DNA of 64,000 nt from Parascardovia denticolens DSM 10105 = JCM 12538 (lineage in GTDB: Bacteria > Actinomycetota > Actinomycetes > Actinomycetales > Bifidobacteriaceae), in contig NZ_AP012333.1 in NCBI RefSeq assembly GCF_001042675.1, positions 1,826,858-1,890,857 of the forward strand, written 5' to 3'. The notes below the pieces were generated by a model that searched no databases, was not told where the DNA came from, and saw only the letters and a program-made list of their open reading frames with translations. A program made the position numbers and the translations under genes. Numbering within the stretch: position 1 is the stretch's first letter; the number at the start of each line of letters is the position of its first letter. Of this stretch, positions 27,479 through 36,303 are shown one piece after another.

Positions 27479-27731
27479 CGGGTTCCAGTTAGATCCCCTT
27501 CCCTCCCTTCCTCAGCCGCCCCCGCCACCGCTGAAACTGACCGCTTATCTGGCAGCCAGCAGCGACCGGGAAGAGGTGCTGACCTATATCGCCGAGAACC
27601 GGCCGGATCTGCGTTGTTGGATCATAGCCAACCCACACGCTTCGACCCGGTTGTTGGAGCGCATCTCTCAATTAGGAGGACCTCATGTCAAGGATTGCTT
27701 TGATCTTCTTTTTGATTTTCTGGGCCTTTAG
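27462..27731 (+). CDS. Possible short LRV-like protein
   Basis: 89 residues starting at ATG 27462. It has a Pro-rich segment (a run of five prolines), then YLAASSDREEVLTYIAENRPDLRCWIIANPHASTRLLERISQ split over two helices, which resembles one to two units of the variant leucine-rich repeat (NPxxxxxLLxxL). It overlaps the preceding gene by 17 bases and is convergent with rsmI, 16 bases away. No ribosome-binding site is strong. It may be a genuine small gene or the remnant of a longer repeat protein. Confidence 0.4.
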   Translation: MLSDYDGFQLDPLPSLPQPPPPPLKLTAYLAASSDREEVLTYIAENRPDLRCWIIANPHASTRLLERISQLGGPHVKDCFDLLFDFLGL

Positions 27732-27747
27732 CCGCCTGCGACGGGAA

Positions 27748-28722
27748 TCATTCCTTCCCCTGGAGGGCGAGCACGGCGCTGTAGACCTCTTTGCGATTCG
27801 GCAAAGAACCATCAGGCAAAGGATGCTCGGAGACCACTTGGGCTATGGCCTCTTTCACTTTCATCCCTCCCTCTTGCGAGCGCTCAAAGGAAAGCCGGGC
27901 CAAATCGGCGAGGGACAGGACGGTGGCCGAAGCGCTCGCGGCTTCCGCGATGCTGGCTCCTGCGATGACCAAGACGATCTCCCCTCGTGGCGGGTCGGTT
28001 TCAACGCCTCGTCTGATACCCGCGATCGGGCCCCGCCTGACCTCCTCATAATCCTTCGTCAATTCACGGGCCAAAGCCATGGGCCGATCATGACCAAAGA
28101 CCGCTTCCAAATCCTGGATGGACTCTCCTATGCGGTGAGGGGTCTCGTAAAACACGATGGTGCGCATCTCAGCTTTCAAAGACCGCAAGGCCTGCATACG
28201 TTCACTGTGTTTGCGGGGAAGGAAACCCTCATAGCAGAAGCGGTCCGTCGGCAGGCCGGACAAGACCAAGGCGTCAAGGACCGCTGAAGGGCCAGGAGCG
28301 CAGGTGACCGGAAGGCCACGGTCAATCGCCTGCCGGACAATGGCCAATCCAGGGTCGTTGATGGTGGGCATTCCGGCGTCGGACACGACCAGCACGGTCT
28401 CCCCCTGCTCCACCTGGTCCAAAAGCCCCGAAGCCTTAACCCGCTCATTGTGGTCATGATAAGCGACGACTCTGCCCGAGACCTTCACCCCCATACGATT
28501 GGCCAAATCGTAGAGACGACGGGTATCTTCGGCGGCAACGACGTCTGCCATCTCCAGCAAGGCGGCCAGACGGGCGGACCCGTCCCCGATGTTCCCTATA
28601 GGGGTCGCAGCCAAGACGACCTTGCCTTTCATAGGCTCGTACCATTTCTCTAAATTGTCAGGGTTGGCCCAGGAAGTGGTAGTGGAGGCTGGCCCCAGCG
28701 GTTCGACGAACTCATCAGTCAT
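27748..28722 (-). CDS. rsmI: 16S rRNA (cytidine1402-2'-O)-methyltransferase
   Basis: Tetrapyrrole-methylase-fold enzyme that methylates the ribose of C1402 in the ribosomal P site using SAM. The signatures LAATPIGNIGD, AAEDTRRLYDL, SDAGMPTINDPG and CAPGPSAVLDALVLSG are present. About 30 residues precede the conserved start (KGKVVLAATP), so the true start might be the Met just before it (about 28632). 324 residues. Divergent from pmt. Confidence 0.94.
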   Translation of the reverse strand: MTDEFVEPLGPASTTTSWANPDNLEKWYEPMKGKVVLAATPIGNIGDGSARLAALLEMADVVAAEDTRRLYDLANRMGVKVSGRVVAYHDHNERVKASGLLDQVEQGETVLVVSDAGMPTINDPGLAIVRQAIDRGLPVTCAPGPSAVLDALVLSGLPTDRFCYEGFLPRKHSERMQALRSLKAEMRTIVFYETPHRIGESIQDLEAVFGHDRPMALARELTKDYEEVRRGPIAGIRRGVETDPPRGEIVLVIAGASIAEAASASATVLSLADLARLSFERSQEGGMKVKEAIAQVVSEHPLPDGSLPNRKEVYSAVLALQGKE

Positions 28723-28917
28723 ACTTGTAAACCTACCATGCGGCGAAAACGCAGGGCGAAGGCCGTACTCTGCGAAGATTGGTGAAAGATGGAAGCCAAG
28801 ACCGGACCTGTCTTGGTTTGGCTGCCTAAGATACGAAAAGAGCGATAGTACCGATATGCATCAAGACGACATACCCTCAGAACTCGTCGAGACGACGAGG
28901 GATCCGCTAAGGAAGAT

Positions 28918-30744
28918 ATGGGAGGCGCGATGGCGGCGAAAACGCAGATGGACAAGAAGGACGATGAAACCAGAGAAGCCATAAAGACGCCGAAAGACGG
29001 GTATATGCCTATTCTTCACGGCAAGTCCGCAGGGGATGGACGCAGAATCAACCGGCTGCCTAGTCTGGGCGGGAGAGGTTCAGCGCCTACGCAGTATCCC
29101 CGGCCTTCCCAGTCTTCGCAACCACCTTCGCGGTCTTCCCAACTTTCCCACTCTTCCCAACCCGCTACGTCCGCCAAGGCGGCCCAAGCGTCCCTACCTG
29201 CCGTGCGACCAATCGGAAGACAGGAGACCCGGCTTAGCTGGCTCATCACCGCCTTGGTCACCATCTTCGGCGGCATGCTCAGATTCATTCGACTGGACCA
29301 GCCCCACGGCATCGTCTTCGACGAGACCTACTACGTCAAGGACGCCTGGACCATGCTTCTGACCGGAGAGGCGCGGGACTGGCCCAAGAAGATCGGGACG
29401 ACCTCAGTCAACGACCTTTTCGCCTTCGGCAGCACCAACCACTGGAAATCCACGGCTGAATACGTCGTGCACCCTCCTTTCGGCAAATGGCTGATCGCAT
29501 TGGGCCTCAAATTCTTCGGAGGGGCCTATAACATCGCCGCTTGGCGCATCTCCACCGCCATCGCTGGAACCATCGCAATCCTCCTCCTGTGCAGGGTGGC
29601 TTTCCGCCTCTTCCGGAGTATTCCCCTCATGGCCATCGCCGGCCTGCTCATGAGCGTGGACGGTCTGGGAATAGTCATGAGCAGGACAGGAATCCTGGAT
29701 AACTTCCTCATGGTCCTGGTCCTGGCCGCCTTCCTTTGCCTGCTTCGCCACCGGGATTGGGCCATTCATCGGCTGAGCACCGCCAGGGATTCCGCGGCAG
29801 GCAAGGCCGCCCTGGGGGCTGGGCCCCGTCTTTTCTTCTCCTGGTGGCGACTCGCGGCCGCGATCTTGCTTGGTCTCAGCTGCTCGGTGAAATGGTCCGG
29901 CATTTACTTCTTCGCCGCCTTCGCCGTCATCTCCGTCCTTTGGGATGCCTGCAACAGGCATGAATTCGGTTTCCGCGGATGGTTCGCGAGCGCCATCCTG
30001 CGCGATGGCCTACCTGCGGCCTTATACATGATCCCCACCGTTTTCCTGACTTATCTGGCAACTTGGGCCGGCTGGTTCATCCACCCTGATTCCTACATGC
30101 ATCAGTGGGCATCGGCCCATCCAAGCCAAGGGATCGCATGGCTTCCGGAAGGCCTGCGCTCTTTCGTCGAATATCATCGGCAGATGTGGATCTTCCATAC
30201 CGGTTTGGATACCCCGCATACATACATGGCCAACGCCTGGCTTTGGCCTTTGCAGATCCGTCCGACCAGCTTCTGGTGGACCGACCATATAGATGGGTCC
30301 CCCGCGCTCTGCTCTCTCTCGCACGGACCCGCCTCTAATTGCGTGACCGATGTGGTCGCCTTGGGCAATCCCCTCATCTGGTGGCTGGGAACCCTATGCG
30401 CCATCCTGGTGGTCGATATCGCCGTCATCGCCCGTCAAGGCGATTGGAAGGCAGTGGCGGTCCTGGCCGGATGGCTGGGCGGATGGCTGCCCTGGATCCA
30501 ATACACGCATCGCACCACCTTCAACTTCTATGCCATCGTCATCCTGCCTTGGCTGATCCTTTCCATCATCTACCTGCTTGACTGGTTGCGGCAGACGATC
30601 CGGGTCCGGGCTTACAGAATCACGGTGGGAATCCTCTTGACCACCATCATCGCCATTTCCATCTTCTTCTACCCCATCTGGACCGCCATCCCTGTCACCT
30701 ATGACTTCTGGCGGGCCCATATGTGGTTCACCACATGGATCTAG
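28918..30744 (+). CDS. pmt: Protein O-mannosyltransferase (GT39)
   Basis: Polytopic glycosyltransferase that transfers mannose from polyprenyl-phosphate-mannose to Ser/Thr of exported proteins. A polar, Ser/Gln-rich N-terminus of about 95 residues is followed by helix one and the first loop with FDETYYVKDAW, whose Asp-Glu pair is catalytic in the family, and HPPFGKWLIALG. About ten further helices and the WWTDHIDG block follow. Two starts are possible, ATG 28918 (AAGGA upstream) and ATG 28930 (GGGAGG upstream). 608 residues from the first. Expected partners are wall proteins such as the Rpf-like protein. Confidence 0.92.
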   Translation: MGGAMAAKTQMDKKDDETREAIKTPKDGYMPILHGKSAGDGRRINRLPSLGGRGSAPTQYPRPSQSSQPPSRSSQLSHSSQPATSAKAAQASLPAVRPIGRQETRLSWLITALVTIFGGMLRFIRLDQPHGIVFDETYYVKDAWTMLLTGEARDWPKKIGTTSVNDLFAFGSTNHWKSTAEYVVHPPFGKWLIALGLKFFGGAYNIAAWRISTAIAGTIAILLLCRVAFRLFRSIPLMAIAGLLMSVDGLGIVMSRTGILDNFLMVLVLAAFLCLLRHRDWAIHRLSTARDSAAGKAALGAGPRLFFSWWRLAAAILLGLSCSVKWSGIYFFAAFAVISVLWDACNRHEFGFRGWFASAILRDGLPAALYMIPTVFLTYLATWAGWFIHPDSYMHQWASAHPSQGIAWLPEGLRSFVEYHRQMWIFHTGLDTPHTYMANAWLWPLQIRPTSFWWTDHIDGSPALCSLSHGPASNCVTDVVALGNPLIWWLGTLCAILVVDIAVIARQGDWKAVAVLAGWLGGWLPWIQYTHRTTFNFYAIVILPWLILSIIYLLDWLRQTIRVRAYRITVGILLTTIIAISIFFYPIWTAIPVTYDFWRAHMWFTTWI

Positions 30745-30891
30745 CCCCCGCTTGGCCTCTTCTTCCCCCACCCCGTGATTTGTCAGGATTTTGTCGAGCT
30801 TCCCGCCTCCTGGCTCCTCGAGAGGCCACAGGAAAAGTCCTCATGTTAGACTTAGCTCAGCGGTTTTGCCTACAGATAAGCAAGGAGCAGC

Positions 30892-31626
30892 ATGCAGGTC
30901 ATCCACTTTTTCGTCAATCTTCTTAAAGATCCCCGCACCGCTATCGCCGGCTGGATCACGACTTTGGGGCTCGGCCCGACCTATGCGATCATCTTCCTGA
31001 TCATCTTCATCGAGACAGGCGTGGTCTTCTTCCCTTTCCTGCCGGGCGATTCCCTGCTTTTCGCCGCTGGATACTTCGCCGCCGACCCCAAATATCCGAT
31101 CACCATCGGCGCCTTGCTGCCTATCGTTTGGCTCGCTCCGATTCTTGGCGATGAATGCAACTACTTCATCGGCCGTTTCTTCGGCCGCCGAATCGTGGAA
31201 TCCGGCAAGGTCAAGTCCATGACCCCTGAGCGCATCGCCAAAACCGAAGGCATGATCGACCGCTGGGGGCCTCTGGCCGTTTTCCTCGGCCGCTTCTTCC
31301 CCTTCATCCGCACCTTCATGCCTTTCTTCGCGGGCATCACCGGGATGAAATGGCGCCGGTTCGCTCCGTTCAGCATCTTGGGCGGTCTGACTTGGAGCTC
31401 CATCTTCACCCTTCTCGGCTACTTCTTCGGCGGCATCCCCACCGTTCAGCGGCATTTCGAGCTAGTGATCGTGGGGATTCTGCTCATCTCCCTGATTCCC
31501 ACCTTCGTAGGACTGATCAAGGCCAAGACGAACTCCTCCAAGAGAAAGAAGGCCGCTCAAGCGGTCGCCAATGACTCCGAGGCTGCTGAAGAAGCCGAAG
31601 CCACTGCTGCCTCCGATATCGCCTAA
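30892..31626 (+). CDS. DedA family membrane protein
   Basis: Polyprenyl- or phospholipid-scramblase-like membrane protein of the DedA/VTT family: an FIETGVVFFPFLPGDSLLFAAGY start, the GRFFPFIRTFMPFFAGITGM core with its reentrant loop and Arg, then helices to residue 215. The C-terminal 25 residues are Glu/Ala-rich. 244 residues. Members recycle lipid carriers such as undecaprenyl phosphate; which lipid this one moves is not visible. Confidence 0.9.
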   Translation: MQVIHFFVNLLKDPRTAIAGWITTLGLGPTYAIIFLIIFIETGVVFFPFLPGDSLLFAAGYFAADPKYPITIGALLPIVWLAPILGDECNYFIGRFFGRRIVESGKVKSMTPERIAKTEGMIDRWGPLAVFLGRFFPFIRTFMPFFAGITGMKWRRFAPFSILGGLTWSSIFTLLGYFFGGIPTVQRHFELVIVGILLISLIPTFVGLIKAKTNSSKRKKAAQAVANDSEAAEEAEATAASDIA

Positions 31627-31764
31627 GGTTTCATGTAAGGTCTTATGTAATGCCTCGCAGGAGGCCTCGCCTAAGGAACACAGGCCGAAGCGGAAGCGGG
31701 AAACCCTCAGTGGCGGCAAGGACTGGGGGCTGGTGTACCATAGGTGACGTTGGCTTTCAAGCTT

Positions 31765-31837
31765 GGGGCTGTAGCGCAGTTGGTAGCGCGCTTCGTTCGC
31801 ATCGAAGAGGTCGGGAGTTCGACTCTCCTCAGCTCCA
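31765..31837 (+). tRNA. tRNA-Ala (anticodon CGC)
   Basis: Complete cloverleaf: acceptor GGGGCTG/CAGCTCC with one G-T pair, a D arm with AGTTGGTA, anticodon stem CTTCG/CGAAG enclosing the loop TTCGCAT (anticodon CGC, reading GCG), and a T arm with TTCGACT. The discriminator is A; CCA is not encoded. The next gene is an AT-richer HNH nuclease gene, and tRNA 3' ends are frequent integration sites, but I see no attachment-site duplication. Confidence 0.95.
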
Positions 31838-32052
31838 CTCCGTGATGCGGGGTAACCGATGCCCCTGCCCCATCGGTCTTCTTATCGATTTATCGATATT
31901 CTTCACTTGTCCAGGCGGCTTTTACGCGGCTGACATGCGGATCGGTCATCGTCATTGCTTTGCCCGCACATGGTGCTACAACGATTACTGTCATTCCGAT
32001 CGCTTATGGCTTCGGACGCAAAATTCAAATAAGGTTTATTCAAAGGCAGGAA

Positions 32053-32784
32053 ATGTTCGAGAGTCTTTCCGACGAAACGATGCTCATAGCGGTGGACATC
32101 ATCATAATCATGACGATTTCAGCTCTCCTCGGATATACAGCCTACCGCATCCTCCGCAACCCTTTTCGCTACCCATATTTCGTTTATACTTTCGACGTAT
32201 CCTATAAAAGGAATGTTGACATCACAGACTACGTTGATGGATTCCTGTGCGATGAACGCAATTGGGACATGCTCATCGCCCATCAGCGAAACATCATCGA
32301 TTGGAAGGAGACGACCGAGGATTACCTGGCATCCTGCGTTCTGAAGAAGCACCGGACAAAACAGTACCGGGAAATCCTGGATGATCAGCGCGCTTTCCAG
32401 TTCGAGACGGTACGCGGGCAGACGCGTTACCGGCAACGGAATTATATAAGGTCGTCATATCGGGTCCCTGTTTCGGATAAAAGGCTGGTGGCCAATTGGC
32501 AATGGCTCCTCCAACGTCATTACGCGTTATCACAAATCGGATATGAGACGACACTCAAAAATTACAGCAGGAAGAACCAGCGTAAGTTGATGACTGCGGC
32601 TTTACGCCGACGAATTATGGAACGCGACAACTATACGTGCAGACATTGTGGGAAGTATATGCCAGATGAGGTCGGGCTCCACATCGATCACATCATCCCC
32701 ATCGCGAAAGGCGGCAGAACCATTCCATCGAATCTGCAGGTGCTCTGCTCAAAATGCAACGGGCGCAAAGGATCCCGAGGCTAG
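32053..32784 (+). CDS. HNH endonuclease with N-terminal membrane helix
   Basis: 243 residues. Residues about 10-28 form one hydrophobic helix (MLIAVDIIIIMTISALLGYTA split by charge at the start). A middle part rich in Arg, Tyr and Asp is unlike anything I recognise. The C-terminus is an HNH/McrA-type nuclease: CRHCGKY, GLHIDHIIPIAKGG (the HxH..N core) and LCSKCNGRKG, with four cysteines forming a zinc knuckle. ATG 32053 is preceded by AAAGG six bases away. Base composition is visibly lower in GC than its neighbours, suggesting recent acquisition next to the tRNA. Substrate and role (defence, mobile-element homing) are open. Confidence 0.8.
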   Translation: MFESLSDETMLIAVDIIIIMTISALLGYTAYRILRNPFRYPYFVYTFDVSYKRNVDITDYVDGFLCDERNWDMLIAHQRNIIDWKETTEDYLASCVLKKHRTKQYREILDDQRAFQFETVRGQTRYRQRNYIRSSYRVPVSDKRLVANWQWLLQRHYALSQIGYETTLKNYSRKNQRKLMTAALRRRIMERDNYTCRHCGKYMPDEVGLHIDHIIPIAKGGRTIPSNLQVLCSKCNGRKGSRG

Positions 32785-32820
32785 CCACCCACCCTGGCGG
32801 CAGGATCTCGGTGCCGGATT

Positions 32821-34029
32821 TCAGAGCCTGATCCCTCTTTGCCGGCAATAGGAGACCAACGACTGCGGGTAGACCAAAGACGCCGAACTCCTCAGGTCCT
32901 GTATATCGCGTACCCCCAAAAGGGCCATCAGAAGGCGGATATGTTCTTTCCACTCGTCAACCAGCGCAACGGTTCCCTCCACGCCTTCCTCCTGAATGGC
33001 TTTGAGGAAGAATCCGGACAAGCCCACGCAGTCGGCTCCTGATGCCAGATATTTCACCACGTCAAGCGGGTTCCGCACTCCCCCTGAGGCGATGATGTGC
33101 AGATCGCCGAAACGCTCGCCGACGCTGCGGGCTTCCAGCAAGGATCGCAAAGTGCTGATCCCCCAGGAACGAAGATAGGAAAAATCGAGGGAGTCTGCAT
33201 GAGCTGAACCGTGTAGTTGAAGTTCATTTCGAGCCTCGCCTTGGCAGCCGAGGCGGCGCAACGCTTCCTTCCGCCGCTCATTTTCGATGCGGATAAAATT
33301 CGTTCCCCCCTTACCGGCGAGATCAACCCAGCGAACTCCCAGGGAATAAAGCCGTTCCACCGTTTCCCGGCTCAAGCCGAACCCCACCTCTTTGACGATG
33401 ACCGGAACGCCTTTCTTGTCCATGGCGTCCACGATGCGGCCGATATGGTCCGTCCAGCCGCGGAAATCACGGGATCCTTCCGGCATCACTATTTCCTGGG
33501 CGGCATTGAGATGCAGCTGCAAAGCCTGAGCGTCCACCGTCTCCACCACCAGCTGAGCCGCCTCAACCGAGTGCTCCGCCCCAAGGTTGGCGATGAAATT
33601 CACGTTCGGGTTATCCTTGCGCAAGGTCCGATAAAAACCCTGCACTTCCGGTTTCTTGACCAGAATGCTCATGGACCCCAGAGCCATGGCCACACCCGTC
33701 CTGGAAGCGACGGCGGCCAGCTGGGAATTCAAAGCGTTGGTCCCAACAGTCCCTCCTGTCATCGCGTTGATGAAGAAAGGGGAAGACTGGGCGATGCCAG
33801 CCACAGTGGAGCTGATGTCAACCTGGTCCACGGCGATTTCCGGCAAAGCCTGATGAATGAACTCGCATTGATCCAGCTCGTCCCAGACCGCCAGTTGATA
33901 AGGCTCGACCTCCTGGGAGCGAATACGGGCGGCCAGGCGAACGTGGTCGTCTTTCCGGCTGGAGATAGTGGCCCGGTCGTCCACCAGCTCCTGATGAGAA
34001 CGACCTGGGTTTATCGTAGGCTTGGTCAT
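32821..34029 (-). CDS. fni: Type 2 isopentenyl-diphosphate delta-isomerase (FMN-dependent)
   Basis: Converts isopentenyl to dimethylallyl diphosphate with reduced FMN. Family signatures: RKDDHVRLA near the start, FINAMTGGT with the FMN-phosphate region, LQLHLNAAQE, PVIVKEVGFG and ASGGVRNPLDVVKYLASGAD. ATG 34029 is chosen because the conserved region starts shortly after; an extension to 34077 adds 16 residues without a signal. 402 residues. It is the last gene of the mevalonate operon, separated from pmk by three unrelated genes. Convergent with the HNH gene (36 bases). Confidence 0.95.
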   Translation of the reverse strand: MTKPTINPGRSHQELVDDRATISSRKDDHVRLAARIRSQEVEPYQLAVWDELDQCEFIHQALPEIAVDQVDISSTVAGIAQSSPFFINAMTGGTVGTNALNSQLAAVASRTGVAMALGSMSILVKKPEVQGFYRTLRKDNPNVNFIANLGAEHSVEAAQLVVETVDAQALQLHLNAAQEIVMPEGSRDFRGWTDHIGRIVDAMDKKGVPVIVKEVGFGLSRETVERLYSLGVRWVDLAGKGGTNFIRIENERRKEALRRLGCQGEARNELQLHGSAHADSLDFSYLRSWGISTLRSLLEARSVGERFGDLHIIASGGVRNPLDVVKYLASGADCVGLSGFFLKAIQEEGVEGTVALVDEWKEHIRLLMALLGVRDIQDLRSSASLVYPQSLVSYCRQRGIRL

Positions 34030-34079
34030 GCTTGTCCCTGCTTTCCTTGGAAAACAGCCATGGGCGGTCCCGCCCATGC

Positions 34080-34352
34080 TTATTCTTCTGGTTTGATTTT
34101 TTTGATTTCCTCGTGGTATTTGTCTGTGATGGCTGTGCTGTATTTGCCTTCCATGGCTTTGTTGAGGCGGGAGACGATGCTGGTCAGATGGGTGGAGGCG
34201 TCGGTTTCCAAAGGGGTGAGCGTGGTCGTGGCCTTTCTTTTCAGGGCGGCCAGATCAGTGCCAAGAATAATGGTGACGTTTTTGCGGGCGAGGGCGGTGG
34301 CAATCTTGTCTTTGGGAAGTCCCTCGGATTGGATTTCCTTTGTCATTACCAT
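34080..34352 (-). CDS. 90-residue helical protein, putative partner of the lipase-like protein
   Basis: Small, soluble, Lys/Thr-rich protein predicted mainly helical, with a Thr-rich middle (KRKATTTLTPLETDAS) and a basic-acidic C-terminal helix. No cysteine, no signal peptide, no hydrophobic helix. ATG 34352 has AGGAGG seven bases upstream; a second ATG two codons later is possible. It lies between the lipase-like gene and fni on the same strand. By size, charge and position it resembles the small helical partner proteins of type VII secreted toxins, but no WxG or clear family motif is present, so the role is inference. Confidence 0.6.
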   Translation of the reverse strand: MVMTKEIQSEGLPKDKIATALARKNVTIILGTDLAALKRKATTTLTPLETDASTHLTSIVSRLNKAMEGKYSTAITDKYHEEIKKIKPEE

Positions 34353-34404
34353 GCGTGTTCCTCCTTGCTTATGATGGCCTCTCCCGGGCGGAAGCGATTG
34401 TTGT

Positions 34405-35751
34405 TCATAGGTTGTCTTCCTGGTGGTCGAGTTGGGTGTCCCATTGGCGGAACCGGGTGGCCAGGTGGGCGTCCTTGTCCAGGAGGGTCTTCAGGGCGGC
34501 GCTGGTTGTGCGTGTCAGCTCGTCCAGGTTCTCATGGGCTTTCTTCACCCGATCCCGGTAGGCGTCCATGCTGGCGGTGGCCTGCTGGATGAACCGTTGC
34601 TTGGAGTGGCCTTCCTGGGTGGCGATGTCGACCAGGTCGTCGCGGGAAAGATCGCCGACGGAGGTGAACTGGTAGACGTAGATGTCGGTGATGTCCTTCT
34701 CCCACACGTCCCCGGCGGTGGCGGCCTGATGCTTCCTGGCGGCGGCGACCAGCGCGTCGGTGCGCCCCATCTCCTGGCTGACGGCGGTCAGCAGGCTCAT
34801 CGCCTGCTGGTAGTCCAGGTAGATCTTCTGCCCGGCGGACAACGCCCCGCCGTCCTTCTCCCACTGGGAGCGCAGGTTCTTGAGGGCTGTGTCCGTGCGT
34901 AGCTGCGTGGCGTCGATGGTCTGTTCGGTGAGGGCCAGGCTGCCGTCGGAAGCCCACTGGTAGCCGCCCCAGGAGTGTTGCTTGCCGATATGGTCCATCG
35001 GGTTGGAGCCTCCCGCGTCCGTGGATTCCACGTGCCGCACCTGGCCGACGGCCTGCTTGTCGTCCCGATAGCCGATGGGCACGAGGTCCTGGGAATCCAC
35101 GTAGTTCTTCACCCGGCTGCCGTAGGAGCGGGCGCGCTTCTTCTGCCCCTCATTCAGGGCGGGGTAGATGTCGGGGCCTTCGTACAGCCAGGCGCCTTTG
35201 ATTCTTTTCGCCTCCGCCTCATCCAGACTGGACACCGCGTACTGGCCGTCCATGGACCCCCGGGAATGCCCATACACCTCCACGCTGTAGCCGGGATTGT
35301 CCTTCAACGTCTTCTTCAACAACCGCGACGCGTCTTTCAGCTGGCCCGTCACCCAGGGAGGGCGAAGGTCGGGCATAGACGGGCGAGTCAGCATGTTGAG
35401 AAGAGGAGGGCAAGGCCGATCCGGCACAGGAGGGGGCGACGGAGAGGACCCCATGATCCGCCCGGCCATCGGCCAATCGTTCATCGTCCAATCCTTGCTG
35501 AGCAGCATATTCCCCCGCGACCCCTGGTAGATCACCCGGATCGTCTTCGTCTTCGGATCCTTGACCACCAGGGCGTCCAAACCGTTCGGATTATCCCCCT
35601 TCACCCCGTCCCGGCCACGCACCACCCGCGTCACCGTACCCAATTTTGTCTTGTAATGGTCAATGGAAAAGGGATGTCCGACATGCCAATTCTCATCCTT
35701 ATACCCCTCATTAGTGATCTCCATACGCTGCTTCTCCGTGTAATCGTCCAT
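34405..35751 (-). CDS. Lipase-like hydrolase with C-terminal helical domain, possible secreted toxin
   Basis: 448 residues in two parts. Residues about 55-260 form an alpha/beta-hydrolase of the class 3 lipase type: the strand IRVIYQGSRG (an AFRGT-like oxyanion region, 71-80), GHSRG at 161-165 with nucleophile Ser163, candidate acids Asp219 or Asp222 in VDSQDLVPIG, and candidate histidines His254 or His259. Residues 275-448 are charged, helical and repeat-free, like the targeting domain of LXG proteins but at the C-terminus. No signal peptide is visible. ATG 35751 has AGGAG upstream and lies three bases after the DUF1310-like gene. Lipase fold is well supported; secretion and toxicity are inferred from architecture and neighbours. 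Confidence 0.75.
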   Translation of the reverse strand: MDDYTEKQRMEITNEGYKDENWHVGHPFSIDHYKTKLGTVTRVVRGRDGVKGDNPNGLDALVVKDPKTKTIRVIYQGSRGNMLLSKDWTMNDWPMAGRIMGSSPSPPPVPDRPCPPLLNMLTRPSMPDLRPPWVTGQLKDASRLLKKTLKDNPGYSVEVYGHSRGSMDGQYAVSSLDEAEAKRIKGAWLYEGPDIYPALNEGQKKRARSYGSRVKNYVDSQDLVPIGYRDDKQAVGQVRHVESTDAGGSNPMDHIGKQHSWGGYQWASDGSLALTEQTIDATQLRTDTALKNLRSQWEKDGGALSAGQKIYLDYQQAMSLLTAVSQEMGRTDALVAAARKHQAATAGDVWEKDITDIYVYQFTSVGDLSRDDLVDIATQEGHSKQRFIQQATASMDAYRDRVKKAHENLDELTRTTSAALKTLLDKDAHLATRFRQWDTQLDHQEDNL

Positions 35752-35754
35752 TAC

Positions 35755-36303
35755 TCACTCCTCACCGCTCTCACCGGACTTGTCGGATTGGGTCTTCTGT
35801 GGCGTGGGGAACTCCTCGGGATGCGCCTTACGATACTTCTCCGCCGCGTCATCCGTCTCATCCCACCCCTTCCCGTAACGCCTGTCCAACAAATCCGCCA
35901 GCTCCACGGAAGGGCTTCCGTCGCCGTCGATGGGCCCGTACCCCTCGCCGGCGATATAACGCCGATCAATGGCGAAGCTGACGCCTAGCTTGCGGTCATT
36001 GTTGACGATGACATCGAAATCGTATCCTCCCATAGGATTGTGCTCAATGGAACCGTCATTGATATAGTAGGTTCTGATCACCCCCTGGCCGTCCAAGGCA
36101 TGCGGATCTATTTCTCTTAGGTTTACTTCGATGACTTTTTTCACTTCCTGGGAGTGGACGATGCTAATCATCTCCTGCCGGTAATCCATGGCTTTCCTCC
36201 TCTCATACACATAACAACCGGAAGGAACACCCACCACCACGACCAGCAGAACAGCCAAAGCCATCACCCAGCCAGGCATCCGACGCTTCTTCTGCAACGC
36301 CAC
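35755..36303 (-). CDS. DUF1310-like membrane-anchored protein, putative immunity protein
   Basis: 182 residues. A basic start, one hydrophobic helix (11-32) and an extracytoplasmic domain with VKKVIEVNLREIDPHAL, a GVIRTYYIN strand and IEHNPMGGY (HNPMGG at 88-93). These phrases match what I recall of the DUF1310 family of small envelope proteins in Firmicutes; it is unusual in an actinobacterium. The tail is Pro/Ser/Glu-rich. PSGC at 27-30 is a poor lipobox, so it is more likely anchored by the helix. GTG start at 36303 with AAGGAGG five bases away, 15 bases after the pmk stop, so it is cotranscribed with mevalonate genes. Confidence 0.65.
   Translation of the reverse strand: MALQKKRRMPGWVMALAVLLVVVVGVPSGCYVYERRKAMDYRQEMISIVHSQEVKKVIEVNLREIDPHALDGQGVIRTYYINDGSIEHNPMGGYDFDVIVNNDRKLGVSFAIDRRYIAGEGYGPIDGDGSPSVELADLLDRRYGKGWDETDDAAEKYRKAHPEEFPTPQKTQSDKSGESGEE

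Noticed and set aside
36210..36303. Lipoprotein signal in the DUF1310-like protein
   Set aside because: PSGC has proline at the -3 position where a small or branched hydrophobic residue is expected, so a lipobox is not supported; a plain membrane helix is preferred.
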